Assembly: GCA_017461245.1 (NCBI GenBank)
Contig: JAFTYW010000017.1
Span: 1-64,000, forward strand
DNA from: Oscillospiraceae bacterium
Lineage (GTDB): Bacteria; Bacillota; Clostridia; Oscillospirales; Ruminococcaceae
Length of the DNA: 64,000 nucleotides
Direction: 5' to 3'
Part shown: positions 7,435-16,346 of the stretch, in pieces
Position numbering within the stretch: position 1 is the first letter of the stretch
How the letters are laid out: each line of letters begins with the position of its first letter
The notes under the pieces: model-generated
Told to the model about the DNA's origin: nothing
What the model saw: the letters and a program-made list of their open reading frames with translations, nothing else
The model's database searches: none
Program-made: the position numbers and the translations under genes

Positions 7435-8055
7435 ATGAGCATAGACCCAAAAAAAGGCGGACAGTGTTGGTCATGTGAATATTGCGAGGATATCGCCACA
7501 CAAACCAACAATTCATCCGGTTCATACTACCGAAAATGCAATAAAAGCGGACACGAATATGTAGATACCTGCAAGTTTTATTGTAACGATTATGTTTGGG
7601 ACGGCAAGCACGATAAATATATTTCGTCTTCTTCAAGCTCATCCTCAAGCGTCTCTAAGGCCGCTTCGCCTGCAACAAGTAAACTGGGTTTCAAGATCGT
7701 TTCTGTATTGTTTACAACTGCTGTTTTTGGATTCATTGGGTATTTATTGCTTATGTATGCCGAATATTTGTTAGCATCGACAATAGTCAGCAATCCTCCA
7801 CTTCCTATTTTCGATGATGCATTTTTAATTGAGTCAATTATTGTGTTTGGTCCATTTTTGCTATCTATTCTTTGGAGTATCATCCGCCGCAGAAAGATCT
7901 GGATTGGAGCACTGTTAACCATGATAGCCTGCGCCGCAATTAACGGAATGATTGGCGAGGACACTACTGTCTCACACATTCCACTGTTTATCGTATCGGT
8001 GGCTGTTCCTTACCTGATTTGTATTTTTGCAATTCTTAAGGAAAAAAATGAATAA
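7435..8055 (+). CDS. Membrane protein with Cys-rich N-terminal domain, function unknown
   Basis: 206 residues. The N-terminal 55 residues hold six cysteines (C11, C14, C17, C35, C46, C50) and a His, with CWSCEYC and CKFYC pairs that could form a small zinc-binding knuckle. A run of serines (about 63-72) leads to four predicted membrane helices (about 85-110, 125-150, 155-175, 182-203), so the cysteine domain is presumably cytoplasmic or at the membrane face. AAGGAGG lies six bases before the ATG. The gene lies between two copies of the same repeat (A and B). I do not recognise the family. Confidence 0.72.
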   Translation: MSIDPKKGGQCWSCEYCEDIATQTNNSSGSYYRKCNKSGHEYVDTCKFYCNDYVWDGKHDKYISSSSSSSSSVSKAASPATSKLGFKIVSVLFTTAVFGFIGYLLLMYAEYLLASTIVSNPPLPIFDDAFLIESIIVFGPFLLSILWSIIRRRKIWIGALLTMIACAAINGMIGEDTTVSHIPLFIVSVAVPYLICIFAILKEKNE

Positions 8056-8130
8056 ATCACCAAGCGGGATGATGGAGCGTCCAAAAAAAGTTGGACAAAA
8101 AATTTCTAATCCGAATTGTTTAAGCTACTG

Positions 8131-8160
8131 AAAAGGCTTGCCGAAAGGCAAGCCTTTTTT
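8131..8160 (+). terminator. Terminator after the Cys-rich membrane protein gene
   Basis: AAAAGGCTTGCC, loop GAAA, GGCAAGCCTTTTTT: perfect 12-bp stem plus T-run, same arms as the hairpin after eutH. Confidence 0.85.
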
Positions 8161-8161
8161 A

Positions 8162-8244
8162 TGTAGGGAACGGATTTATCCGTTCCGAAGTCATAATACA
8201 ATTATCGGAATGCATAAATGCATTCCCTACAATTAAAACAATGT
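8162..8244. repeat. Modular palindromic intergenic repeat, copy B, forming the 3' end of spoVAC
   Basis: TGTAGGG (8162-8168) and CCCTACA (8225-8231) enclose the same two hairpins as copy A, separated by a longer spacer, and the tail AATTAAAACAATGT is identical. On the minus strand that tail supplies the spoVAC stop codon and its last codons (TTLF). Confidence 0.82.
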
Positions 8245-8679
8245 GGTTATCCAATAAATTATGCCGTAGATGACGCTGGCGGCGACACCGTAGACGATGA
8301 CGGGGCCTGCGATGACAAACATTTTTGCGCCAAGTCCGAGCACGAAGCCCTCGGTTTTAAACTCGACGGCGGGCGAGGCTATCGAATTTGCAAAACCCGT
8401 TATGGGAACGAGAGTTCCCGCTCCCGCATAGGTTGCTATTTTATCATAAAGACCAAGGCCCGTTAAAAGTGCGCTTAAAAAGACGAGGGTTACCGAGGCA
8501 AGCGGCAAGGCAATATCCTGCGAAATGCCGAGATAGGTATAAAGCTCGATAAAACACTGACCCAAGGCGCAGATAAGGCCTCCTATCACAAACGCCCAAC
8601 TGCAGTCCTTTAAAATCGGGGATTTGGGGGCGTAGCTGCTGCTCATTTGCTCGTAAGTTTTTTTATCGGGAAATTTCAT
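8233..8679 (-). CDS. spoVAC: Stage V sporulation protein AC
   Basis: Membrane subunit of the SpoVA dipicolinate channel; in Bacillus, SpoVAC behaves as a mechanosensitive channel. 148 residues with the family N-terminus (YEQMSSSYAPKSPILKDCSWAFVIGGLICALGQ), four to five membrane segments and GAGTLVPITGFANSIASPAVEFKTEG. The start ATG follows a weak Shine-Dalgarno (AAGGCTGGAAA). spoVAD does not follow: the gene ends inside repeat copy B, and spoVAD-E lie 6.5 kb further along in the same orientation. Upstream, TGTAAA-17-CATATTT could be a poor sigma-G promoter. Identification is secure. Confidence 0.94.
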   Translation of the reverse strand: MKFPDKKTYEQMSSSYAPKSPILKDCSWAFVIGGLICALGQCFIELYTYLGISQDIALPLASVTLVFLSALLTGLGLYDKIATYAGAGTLVPITGFANSIASPAVEFKTEGFVLGLGAKMFVIAGPVIVYGVAASVIYGIIYWITTLF

Positions 8680-8761
8680 TTTTGTTTTCCAGCCTTTTCA
8701 TTAAAAGTGTTTTCTTTAGTTTGCCGTTTCCCGCACAAAATATGTGTATAAAATCTTTTTC

Positions 8762-8790
8762 TTTACATTATAAATGTATTTTGTTATAAT
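8762..8790 (+). promoter_or_regulatory. Sigma-A promoter of the solute-binding lipoprotein gene
   Basis: TTTACA (8762-8767), 17 bases, TATAAT (8785-8790), 34 bases before the GTG start, which is preceded by the purine-rich AAGGAAAAGGGGGAG. Confidence 0.65.
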
Positions 8791-8824
8791 CTTGTTGTAA
8801 ATTAAAGGAAAAGGGGGAGTTTTT

Positions 8825-10444
8825 GTGAAAAAGCAGAGCATTTTAAAGCGCTTTGCCGCGGTCGCGCTGTCTGCGCTTATTTTATTATGCTCTTTTTCGT
8901 CCTGCCGAGGCGGCAGTAGCGGCGAAAATATTTACTGGCTGCTTGACTCCTCTCCTAAGAACTTAGACCCGCAGACCGCATCGCAGGAAAGCGAGCTGCT
9001 TATCATAAAAAACTGCTTTGCGCCCCTTTTTGAAAAGGACCAAAACGGTGAAATGTTCTCATCGTTTGTTGAAAGCTACGGTGTTTCCCCCGACGGAAAG
9101 CGGTACGTTTTCAACCTCTACAAAGACAAGGTGTGGAGCATTTACCAAAGCAGAAAGATCGAAACCTATGCGCCTCTTACGGCGCAGGACTTTAAGTTTG
9201 CCATTGAGCGCCTTTTTACCGACAACAAGACCGCCGACGTTATGAACATTCTTAAGAACATAAAAAACGCAGACAAGGTTCTATCGGGCGAGGCTGAGAT
9301 TTCAAAGCTCGGCGTTTCCTGCCCCGATGACTACACCCTTGAAATAAATCTCTCTCAGCCCACATCCTCCCTGCTCGAAGCCTTTACAAGCCACGAGCTT
9401 TTCCCCTGCAATGAAGAGTTTTTCAGATCCACCTCGGGAAGATACGGGCTCTCGGACGACCTTATCATTTTTAACGGCAGCTTTTGCCTCGGCGCCTGGG
9501 GCGAATCCTCGGTTAAGCTCATTAAAAACCCCAACAGTCCCGAAAAAGTTTCGGCGGCGGGCGTTACCCTGTTTTTGCCCAAGGACACCCGCGAAGCTGT
9601 AAAGCTGCTTACAAGCGGTGATATTGATGCTGCCGAGCTTTCCTCACAGAAGATGGACACCCTTGACACGAGCGCCTTTAATGTAACAGAGCGCACCTCG
9701 GTTGTATGGACGCTTGTTTTAAATGAGAGTGACGAGCTTTGGCAAAATCAGAATTTGCGCTCGGCTCTCCTCTCCTGTACCGACAGAAGCATTTTTAAAG
9801 GCGGCGATAGCTCGCACCTTACCCCTGCAAACCGCATAGTTTCTGACTCAGCTGTGCTGGGCGGCGAAAAATACGAGAGCCTTACAAAAGGCATCTCTGC
9901 CCCTGCCTTTAACGCCGAAGCGGCAAAAGCCTCTTACTCCTTAGCTCTTACCGAGCTTGAAAAGACCAAAATTTACAACACCCTCGTGCTTATTGTCGAC
10001 TCGCCCTTATATAAGGAAAGCTTCTCGGCGCTCAATCAGATCTACCAGCGCGAGCTCTCGCTCTATTTCTCGGCCGAATATCTTTCAGAGGCGGCGCTTC
10101 TTAGCAGAGTCAAAAGCGGCAACTTTTCGGCGGCGCTCGTTCCCCTTTATGTGACCGCTGACACCCCGTCAGTAAGCCTTGAATACTTCCTTTCGGGCTC
10201 TCAAAGCTGCATTATGCCGATTGCAAACGAGGAGTTTGTAATGAGTTTCACCTCGGTTGAGGCTCTCTCGCTTTCCAAGGAATCGGCCGAAAGCTACGGC
10301 AGGGCCGAAAAAGCGCTTTACGACAGCAGCCTTGTAAACCCTCTGTTTTACGAGAGCAGTTACTTTGTTACCTCAAAGTCGGTTTCCGGCTTTATGCAGG
10401 ACAGCTACGGCACAGTCTTATTTAAAAACGTTGTTAAAAAATGA
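8825..10444 (+). CDS. ABC-transporter substrate-binding lipoprotein, family 5 (peptide type)
   Basis: 539 residues with GTG start after GGGGGAG. Signal peptide with lipobox CSFSSC, then the SBP_bac_5 fold: NIYWLLDSSPKNLDPQTASQESE at the mature N-terminus, YVFNLYKDKVWS and APLTAQDFKFAIERLF (the usual LTAxDVxxSxxR region). The family delivers oligopeptides or nickel to an ABC permease. No permease or ATPase genes are adjacent and a terminator follows, so it is an orphan receptor; it may use a distant transporter or act as a sensor. Family assignment is confident, ligand unknown. Confidence 0.88.
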   Translation: MKKQSILKRFAAVALSALILLCSFSSCRGGSSGENIYWLLDSSPKNLDPQTASQESELLIIKNCFAPLFEKDQNGEMFSSFVESYGVSPDGKRYVFNLYKDKVWSIYQSRKIETYAPLTAQDFKFAIERLFTDNKTADVMNILKNIKNADKVLSGEAEISKLGVSCPDDYTLEINLSQPTSSLLEAFTSHELFPCNEEFFRSTSGRYGLSDDLIIFNGSFCLGAWGESSVKLIKNPNSPEKVSAAGVTLFLPKDTREAVKLLTSGDIDAAELSSQKMDTLDTSAFNVTERTSVVWTLVLNESDELWQNQNLRSALLSCTDRSIFKGGDSSHLTPANRIVSDSAVLGGEKYESLTKGISAPAFNAEAAKASYSLALTELEKTKIYNTLVLIVDSPLYKESFSALNQIYQRELSLYFSAEYLSEAALLSRVKSGNFSAALVPLYVTADTPSVSLEYFLSGSQSCIMPIANEEFVMSFTSVEALSLSKESAESYGRAEKALYDSSLVNPLFYESSYFVTSKSVSGFMQDSYGTVLFKNVVKK

Positions 10445-10447
10445 TCT

Positions 10448-10476
10448 TCTCCCGCTCTTTTTGGGCGGGAGTTTTC
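10448..10476 (+). terminator. Terminator after the binding-protein gene
   Basis: CTCCCGC and GCGGGAG form a 7-bp GC-rich stem with a 9-base loop, followed by TTTTCTG. Confidence 0.8.
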
Positions 10477-10535
10477 TGTTATATCAAAAAATATATAACG
10501 GTATACTTATAAAGTATTTTTCAAATTGCGATTTG

Positions 10536-10555
10536 AATGTTAAAATATTAACATT
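10536..10555. promoter_or_regulatory. Rex-like operator upstream of adhE
   Basis: AATGTTAA and TTAACATT are separated by AATA. The core TGTTAA-N4-TTAACA fits the redox repressor Rex site known for clostridia (TTGTTAANNNNTTAACAA) apart from the outermost base of each arm. It ends 36 bases before the adhE ATG. Confidence 0.65.
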
Positions 10556-10591
10556 GTTAGAAAAGTTAATGCCCAATCAGGAGGTAAAAAT

Positions 10592-13255
10592 ATGAAAACC
10601 ACAAATTACGAGATCGTTGACAGCGTTGAAAAGCTGGAAGAAGCTATTGCGAGAGTTCGCGCCGCTCAGAAGATTTTTGCAACCTATACTCAGGAGCAGG
10701 TCGACAAGATCTTTTTAGCCGCAGCATCTGCCGCTGACAAGGCGAGAATCCCCCTTGCCAAAATGGCAGTTGAAGAAACCGGCATGGGCGTTGTTGAGGA
10801 CAAGGTTATCAAAAACCACTATGCAGCAGAGTACATCTACAATGCATACAAGGACACAAAGACCTGCGGAGTTATCGAGGAGGACAAGGCATTCGGCATT
10901 AAAAAGATTGCTGAGCCTATCGGTGTTATCGGTGCGGTTATTCCTACAACCAACCCCACCTCTACCGCCATCTTCAAGACCCTTATCGCCCTTAAGACCC
11001 GCAACGGAATTATCATAAGCCCCCACCCCAGAGCAAAGGGCAGCACCATTGCCGCCGCAAAGCTTGTTCTTGAGGCTGCTGTAGAGGCGGGCGCTCCCGA
11101 GGGCATCATCTCCTGGATAGACGTTCCCTCGCTTGATATGACAAACCTTGTTATGAAAGAGTCTGACATAATCCTTGCCACCGGCGGACCGGGAATGGTT
11201 AAGGCGGCTTACTCGAGCGGAAAGCCCGCTCTCGGCGTTGGCGCAGGCAACACCCCCGCTATTATTGACGAGACTTCCGACATTCTCCTTGCAGTTAACT
11301 CTATCATTCACTCCAAGACATTTGACAACGGCATGATCTGTGCATCTGAGCAGTCGGTTATCGTTCTTGACAAGGTCTACGACGCAGTTAAAAAGGAATT
11401 TGCCGCACGCGGCTGCTACTTCTTAAACGCTGACGAGACCGAGAAGGTTAGAAAGACCATCATCATCAACGGCGCATTAAATGCTAAAATCGTTGGCCAG
11501 AGCGCCGCAAAGATTGCCGAGCTTTCGGGCGTAACAGTTCCTGCAGGCACTAAAATCTTAATCGGCGAAGTCGAGAGCGTTGAGCTTTCTGAAGAGTTTG
11601 CTCACGAAAAGCTCTCCCCCGTTCTTGCAATGTACAAGGCAAAGACCTTCTCTGAGGCTCTCGACAAGGCAGAGCAGCTTGTTGCTGACGGCGGCTACGG
11701 ACACACCTCTTCTCTCTACATAAACGAGGTTACCGAGCGCGAGAAGCTTGACGAGTTTGCCGCTCGAATGAAGACCTGCCGTATTTTAGTTAACACCCCC
11801 TCCTCGCACGGCGGAATAGGTGACCTTTACAACTTCAAACTTGCTCCCTCGCTTACCCTGGGCTGCGGCTCGTGGGGCGGAAACTCGGTTTCCGAGAACG
11901 TTGGAGTTAAACACCTTATCAACATCAAAACCGTTGCCGAGAGGAGAGAAAATATGCTCTGGTTCAGAACGCCTCAAAAGGTTTATATCAAAAAAGGCTG
12001 TCTGCCTGTTGCCCTTGACGAGCTTAAGACCGTTATGGGCAAAAAGCGCGCCTTTATCGTAACCGACACATTCCTTTACGAGAACGGTTACACCAAACCC
12101 ATCACCGATAAATTAGACGAAATGGGCATCGCTCACACCACATTCTTTAACGTTCAGCCCGACCCGACACTTGCAAATGCTACCGAGGGTGCCGCACAGA
12201 TGGCGGCCTTCAAGCCCGACACCATTATCGCACTCGGCGGCGGCTCGGCTATGGACGCTGCTAAGATCATGTGGGTCCTCTACGAGCATCCCGAAGCAGA
12301 CTTTATGGATATGGCTATGCGCTTTATCGACATTAGAAAGCGCGTTTACACCTTCCCCAAGATGGGCGAAAAGGCTTACTTTATTGCTATCCCCACCTCT
12401 GCAGGTACCGGCTCTGAGGTTACACCCTTTGCCGTTATTACCGACGAGAAAACAGGTGTTAAATATCCTCTCGCTGACTATGAGTTGCTTCCCAACATGG
12501 CGATCGTTGACACCGATTTCCACATGAGCGCTCCCCGCGGACTTACCGCCGCATCGGGTATCGACGCTGTTACCCACGCTGTTGAGGCTTATGCCGCAAT
12601 GCTGGCTACCGATTACACCGACGGTCTTGCACTTAAAGCTCTCAAGACCATCTTTGAGTATCTCCCCCGTGCTTACGACAATGGACAGACCGACGTAGAG
12701 GCAAGAGAGAAAATGGCTAACGCCGCCACAATGGCAGGTATGGCATTTGCCAACGCTTTCCTCGGTGTATGTCACTCTATGGCTCACAAATTAGGTGCAT
12801 TCCACCACCTGCCGCACGGCGTTGCAAACGCTCTTATGATCGAAGAGGTTCTCCGCTTCAATGCCGCAGAGGCTCCCGCTAAGATGGGAACCTTCTCGCA
12901 GTACGACCACCCCCACACCCTTGCCCGTTATGCTGAGATTGCTGACTACTTAGGACTCGGCGGCAAAACCAACGAGGATAAGCTTGAAAATCTTATAGGG
13001 GCGATAGGCGACCTTAAGGCAAGAGTTGGAATTAAGGAAACCATCAAGGATTACGGCATTGACGAGAAAGACTTCTTAGATCGCCTTGACGATATGGTGG
13101 AGCAGGCATTTGACGACCAGTGCACAGGCGCCAATCCCCGTTATCCCCTTATGAGCGAGATCAAGCAGATGTACCTCAATGCTTACTACGGCAAGCATTT
13201 TACCGAAAACGATATGCCCACCGCTTCTCAGCTTAAGGGCAAAAAGACAAAGTAA
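10592..13255 (+). CDS. adhE: Bifunctional acetaldehyde-CoA/alcohol dehydrogenase
   Basis: Fermentative enzyme reducing acetyl-CoA to acetaldehyde and then ethanol with two NADH. 887 residues, the normal length. Residues 1 to about 440 are the CoA-acylating aldehyde dehydrogenase (GAGNTPAIID for NAD; catalytic Cys in GMICASEQS); about 455-870 the iron alcohol dehydrogenase (GGGSAMDAAKIMW, and the metal-ligand stretch FLGVCHSMAHKLGAFHHLPHG). AGGAGG lies 8 bases before the ATG. A Rex-like operator upstream predicts induction when NADH is high. Twelve bases separate it from the downstream kinase-like gene, so they are probably cotranscribed. Confidence 0.97.
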   Translation: MKTTNYEIVDSVEKLEEAIARVRAAQKIFATYTQEQVDKIFLAAASAADKARIPLAKMAVEETGMGVVEDKVIKNHYAAEYIYNAYKDTKTCGVIEEDKAFGIKKIAEPIGVIGAVIPTTNPTSTAIFKTLIALKTRNGIIISPHPRAKGSTIAAAKLVLEAAVEAGAPEGIISWIDVPSLDMTNLVMKESDIILATGGPGMVKAAYSSGKPALGVGAGNTPAIIDETSDILLAVNSIIHSKTFDNGMICASEQSVIVLDKVYDAVKKEFAARGCYFLNADETEKVRKTIIINGALNAKIVGQSAAKIAELSGVTVPAGTKILIGEVESVELSEEFAHEKLSPVLAMYKAKTFSEALDKAEQLVADGGYGHTSSLYINEVTEREKLDEFAARMKTCRILVNTPSSHGGIGDLYNFKLAPSLTLGCGSWGGNSVSENVGVKHLINIKTVAERRENMLWFRTPQKVYIKKGCLPVALDELKTVMGKKRAFIVTDTFLYENGYTKPITDKLDEMGIAHTTFFNVQPDPTLANATEGAAQMAAFKPDTIIALGGGSAMDAAKIMWVLYEHPEADFMDMAMRFIDIRKRVYTFPKMGEKAYFIAIPTSAGTGSEVTPFAVITDEKTGVKYPLADYELLPNMAIVDTDFHMSAPRGLTAASGIDAVTHAVEAYAAMLATDYTDGLALKALKTIFEYLPRAYDNGQTDVEAREKMANAATMAGMAFANAFLGVCHSMAHKLGAFHHLPHGVANALMIEEVLRFNAAEAPAKMGTFSQYDHPHTLARYAEIADYLGLGGKTNEDKLENLIGAIGDLKARVGIKETIKDYGIDEKDFLDRLDDMVEQAFDDQCTGANPRYPLMSEIKQMYLNAYYGKHFTENDMPTASQLKGKKTK

Positions 13256-13267
13256 GGAGGAGCAAAA

Positions 13268-14017
13268 ATGAAACTTGATACCGTTATTGCACAAAGAGCC
13301 ACAAAAACCCTTTATCGCGACGGCGACAAATGCATAAAGCTTTTTAACGAGGGTTACTCAAAAGCCGACGTTTTAAACGAAGCCTTAAACCAGGCAAGAA
13401 TTGAGTCCACCGGACTTAACACAGCAAAGGTTCTGGAGGTTACTACCATTGACGGAAAATGGGCAATCGTTTTAGAATACATTGAAGGCAGGACCCTTGC
13501 CGAGCTTATGCGCGAAAACCCCGACAAGATGGACGAATATCTCGAACTTTTTGTTGACCTGCAGATCGAGGTTCACTCTAAGACCTGCCCGCTCTTAAAC
13601 AAGCTCAAGGACAAGATGAACCGCAAAATTCACGAGGCTGACATCGACGCTACTACAAGATACGAGCTTCACACCCGCCTTGAAGGAATGCCCAAGCACA
13701 AAAAGGTCTGCCACGGTGACTTTAACCCCTCTAACATTATTGTTACTCCCGAGGGCAAGCTCTACATCATCGACTGGTCGCACGCCACCCAGGGCAACGC
13801 CTCTGCTGACGTTGCAAGAACATATCTCTTGTTCTGCTTAAACCACGATGATGAGATCGCAAAGAAATATCTTAACCTTTTCTGCAAAAAGAGCGATACT
13901 GCAAAGCAGTACGTTCAGAAATGGATGCCCATTGTTGCGGCATCGCAGTCGGTTAAGGGCAACGCTCACGAAAGAGAGTTCTTACTCTCCTGGGTCGACG
14001 TTGTAGATTACGAATAA
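13268..14017 (+). CDS. Aminoglycoside phosphotransferase-fold kinase
   Basis: 249 residues of the APH/choline-kinase superfamily: catalytic loop CHGDFNPSNIIV (Brenner-type HGDxxxxN) and the metal-binding IDWSHA, both at the usual spacing, with an N-lobe ATP region (VLEVTTIDGKWAIVLEYIEG). Members phosphorylate small molecules such as choline, ethanolamine, homoserine, sugars or antibiotics; nothing here fixes the substrate. AAGGAGGAG precedes the ATG, and the gene lies 12 bases after adhE and before a strong terminator, so it belongs to the adhE transcript. Choline/ethanolamine kinase-like use is one option, given eutH elsewhere in the window, but that is speculation. Confidence 0.85.
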   Translation: MKLDTVIAQRATKTLYRDGDKCIKLFNEGYSKADVLNEALNQARIESTGLNTAKVLEVTTIDGKWAIVLEYIEGRTLAELMRENPDKMDEYLELFVDLQIEVHSKTCPLLNKLKDKMNRKIHEADIDATTRYELHTRLEGMPKHKKVCHGDFNPSNIIVTPEGKLYIIDWSHATQGNASADVARTYLLFCLNHDDEIAKKYLNLFCKKSDTAKQYVQKWMPIVAASQSVKGNAHEREFLLSWVDVVDYE

Positions 14018-14020
14018 TAA

Positions 14021-14063
14021 AAAACTCCCCGAAGAACAAAAGTTCTTCGGGGAGTTTTTTTGT
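14021..14063. terminator. Strong bidirectional terminator (adhE operon / GH112 gene)
   Basis: AAAACTCCCCGAAGAAC, loop AAAA, GTTCTTCGGGGAGTTTT: a perfect 17-bp stem with T-run on the plus strand and A-run on the other side, serving both convergent units. Confidence 0.92.
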
Positions 14064-14068
14064 TTTAT

Positions 14069-16231
14069 TTAGATCCAGCGGATCTCCATAGGCTCAAGAG
14101 AGAGCTTTTGCTCGGCACCGTTTATATCATAGAAAACCGTCTGCTGAGGCTTGTCGCTGTTGTTAACAATAGCGTATTTATTGCTGTTGGGATAGTAGTT
14201 ACACTCGGTGCAGATATTGGTGGAGAAGCATCTCTTTGCCTCTGACTCCTTGTGCGCTGTCCAGAGCATTGCTCTGTAAAGAATACGGGAGTTATTGAAG
14301 GAGTAAGGAATACCTGTCATATAGAAGCAACGGCCCTTACCGTATTCATTAACCGCCATTTTAACCTCGCCGACATTGACGTTGCGGACAAAACGGTCAC
14401 TTATCTCAATATCGAGAACCTGTGTGCCGTTGTGAGCATAGATATTTCTCTTATCATGGCCGTAATCGATCTTGCCCTCGTTATCTTCTAAGATAAAGTG
14501 TCCGTCTACCGCCTTGATATTGCGCTTATCGCTCGAAAGGCTAAAGCCGATCTCCTCGTCAACGCCGAGAGCTTCAGAAAGCTGGAAGTACTTTCCGTTA
14601 TAGCTTACTGCAGAGGGCTGACCGATACCGATAAAGCCGCCGCCGTTATAGATAAAGGAGCGGATAGCGGTTACGATCTTCGCGTCCTGCCAATACTCGC
14701 CGCCCGAGAATGAGGTGCCTGCGTCACCCGCGTTGATGATAACATCAACATCAGCGGGAACGCCGCCTCGTATATCTTCAAACGAAAGGAACTCAACGTC
14801 GACCGGCAGACCCGAGATTGCCTCGAGGATTCCTTGATAGGAATAGATCTGCTGGTACCAAAGCTCGTGAGCTACCATGTGGCTCATCCAGCTTCTCTTT
14901 TTGCCCCAGGCGTTGAGAATTGCAACCTTAAGAGCGGTGTGGGGCTTTTTATTGTCGATAAGGTCATAGATAGTTCTGAACTCATCGCAGATCTCGGTAA
15001 CTCTGTCTATAAACTTGGGGAACTTAGCTGCAAGCGAGAGGTATCCGCCGTAGCCGATCCTATCAAGAGGCTTACGCATAATAGCGCGTCGAGCGGTCAT
15101 CCAGTTGTGGTTAAGCTCGATCGTGGGGTCGTTGCCCTCATAGAATGTGTCGGGGAAGAAATAAGGCAGGAAGCGGCCCTCTCTGTATTTAACGTGAGGA
15201 ATTTCCGAAAGCATACGAACGGTTACACCGCCGCCGACAGAGCCGACGACTGCATCAAGACCGATGTCCTTAAAATGCTCGCCGTAGGGCTCGGTGCCTA
15301 TCCAGCTATCGCCGAGGAACATCATAGCCTCTTTGCCGTTTTTGTGAGCAATGTCAACAAGCTCGCCCGACATTTTAGCAACAAAGCGCTCAACAAAATC
15401 CTGATAATCTCTGAACTCTTTGGAGGGAACGCGGAAGGTATTGTTGTAATGACCCTTGTCAACGATATACTCGGCGCGTAATTTATAGCCGTATTCCTTC
15501 TCAAAATCGTCGATAAGCTTGGGGCTGACGCTCATTCCGTAGCCGAACCACTCAACAAACTTTTCATCGCCGTTCTCGTCGCAAACCAGCATAAAGTGAT
15601 AGATAAAAGTCGTGAAGCGAATAACGCTGATTTCGGGGTGCTCCTTACACCAAGTGTCAAGGCGCTTTTTAACATATTCCTGTGTTTTGGGATAATAGGG
15701 GGAGTAAACGAGGTGACCTTCAACCTCCCAGCCGTTTGTTCTTGCGTTGTAAAGGTGGGTGGAGTCCCAGATATTCTTTGCAAGGAAGGAAAGGGTGTAT
15801 TCGTGCATAGGAACGGTGTTTTCAACGATAACATATCCGTCCTCATCTATGTACCAGCTATCAATTATCTCGTAGGTCGTTCTATCGATGACCTCCCAAT
15901 ATTTCTTGGGGTCGGCATCATAGTCAACTGCGAGCTGTTTATCATAATAGCCCTTTAAGATCTCTATTTTAAGGGTGGAGTCGGTGGCGGTCAAAAAGTC
16001 GGTCATCAAATAGACGTGCTGCAGCTCGTCCATATTAGCCTTTGCCCACTCATTATCACCGCGAACGACGAAATACTTACCGTAGACCTTATCGGCAAGC
16101 TCCATAGCGCCGTCGGGCAGGTCGGTTCCGTCACTATCACGAAGCGCGTCGGCGCCCCATTTTTCAATTATATCACGCATTTCCTCAATAGGCATTGCGT
16201 CTGCAGGAACGGTAATTCTTCCTTTTGACAT
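14069..16231 (-). CDS. GH112 phosphorylase (galacto-N-biose/lacto-N-biose phosphorylase family)
   Basis: 720 residues from the ATG at 16231 after GAGGAG; a GTG 15 bases upstream lies inside the ribosome binding site. GH112 enzymes cleave beta-1,3-galactosyl-N-acetylhexosamine, or in some clostridia beta-1,4-galactosyl-rhamnose, with phosphate to give galactose 1-phosphate. Seen: the family N-terminus GRITVPADAMPIEEMRDIIEKWGADALRDSDGTDLPD, a TIM-barrel core with FLGDSWIGTEPYG, and C-terminal beta domains. No signal peptide, so the disaccharide must be imported. No transporter, hexosamine kinase or galT-like gene is adjacent. Monocistronic, with a consensus promoter. Family confident; lacto-N-biose versus galactosyl-rhamnose is undecided. 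Confidence 0.92.
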   Translation of the reverse strand: MSKGRITVPADAMPIEEMRDIIEKWGADALRDSDGTDLPDGAMELADKVYGKYFVVRGDNEWAKANMDELQHVYLMTDFLTATDSTLKIEILKGYYDKQLAVDYDADPKKYWEVIDRTTYEIIDSWYIDEDGYVIVENTVPMHEYTLSFLAKNIWDSTHLYNARTNGWEVEGHLVYSPYYPKTQEYVKKRLDTWCKEHPEISVIRFTTFIYHFMLVCDENGDEKFVEWFGYGMSVSPKLIDDFEKEYGYKLRAEYIVDKGHYNNTFRVPSKEFRDYQDFVERFVAKMSGELVDIAHKNGKEAMMFLGDSWIGTEPYGEHFKDIGLDAVVGSVGGGVTVRMLSEIPHVKYREGRFLPYFFPDTFYEGNDPTIELNHNWMTARRAIMRKPLDRIGYGGYLSLAAKFPKFIDRVTEICDEFRTIYDLIDNKKPHTALKVAILNAWGKKRSWMSHMVAHELWYQQIYSYQGILEAISGLPVDVEFLSFEDIRGGVPADVDVIINAGDAGTSFSGGEYWQDAKIVTAIRSFIYNGGGFIGIGQPSAVSYNGKYFQLSEALGVDEEIGFSLSSDKRNIKAVDGHFILEDNEGKIDYGHDKRNIYAHNGTQVLDIEISDRFVRNVNVGEVKMAVNEYGKGRCFYMTGIPYSFNNSRILYRAMLWTAHKESEAKRCFSTNICTECNYYPNSNKYAIVNNSDKPQQTVFYDINGAEQKLSLEPMEIRWI

Positions 16232-16267
16232 AACATTTCTCCTCACTTTTGTTAGAATTCTGTATTT

Positions 16268-16296
16268 ATTATAGCTTTACAAAAGTTAAAAGTCAA
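16268..16296 (-). promoter_or_regulatory. Sigma-A promoter of the GH112 gene
   Basis: Minus strand: TTGACT (16291-16296), 17 bases, TATAAT (16268-16273), 37 bases before the ATG. Confidence 0.8.
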
Positions 16297-16317
16297 TGCC
16301 GTCGCAACTTAATTTAA

Positions 16318-16343
16318 CAAAAATCCCTGCCTTTCGGCAGGGA
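16318..16343 (-). terminator. Terminator after the MmcQ/YjbR gene
   Basis: Minus strand: TCCCTGCC, loop GAAA, GGCAGGGA, then TTTTTG; it starts three bases after the stop codon. Confidence 0.85.
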
Positions 16344-16346
16344 CCT

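Noticed and set aside
2335..14017. Ethanolamine utilisation cluster from eutH plus adhE and a kinase
   Set aside because: No eutABC, cobalamin or shell genes are present, the genes are 7 kb apart, and adhE has its own Rex-type control.
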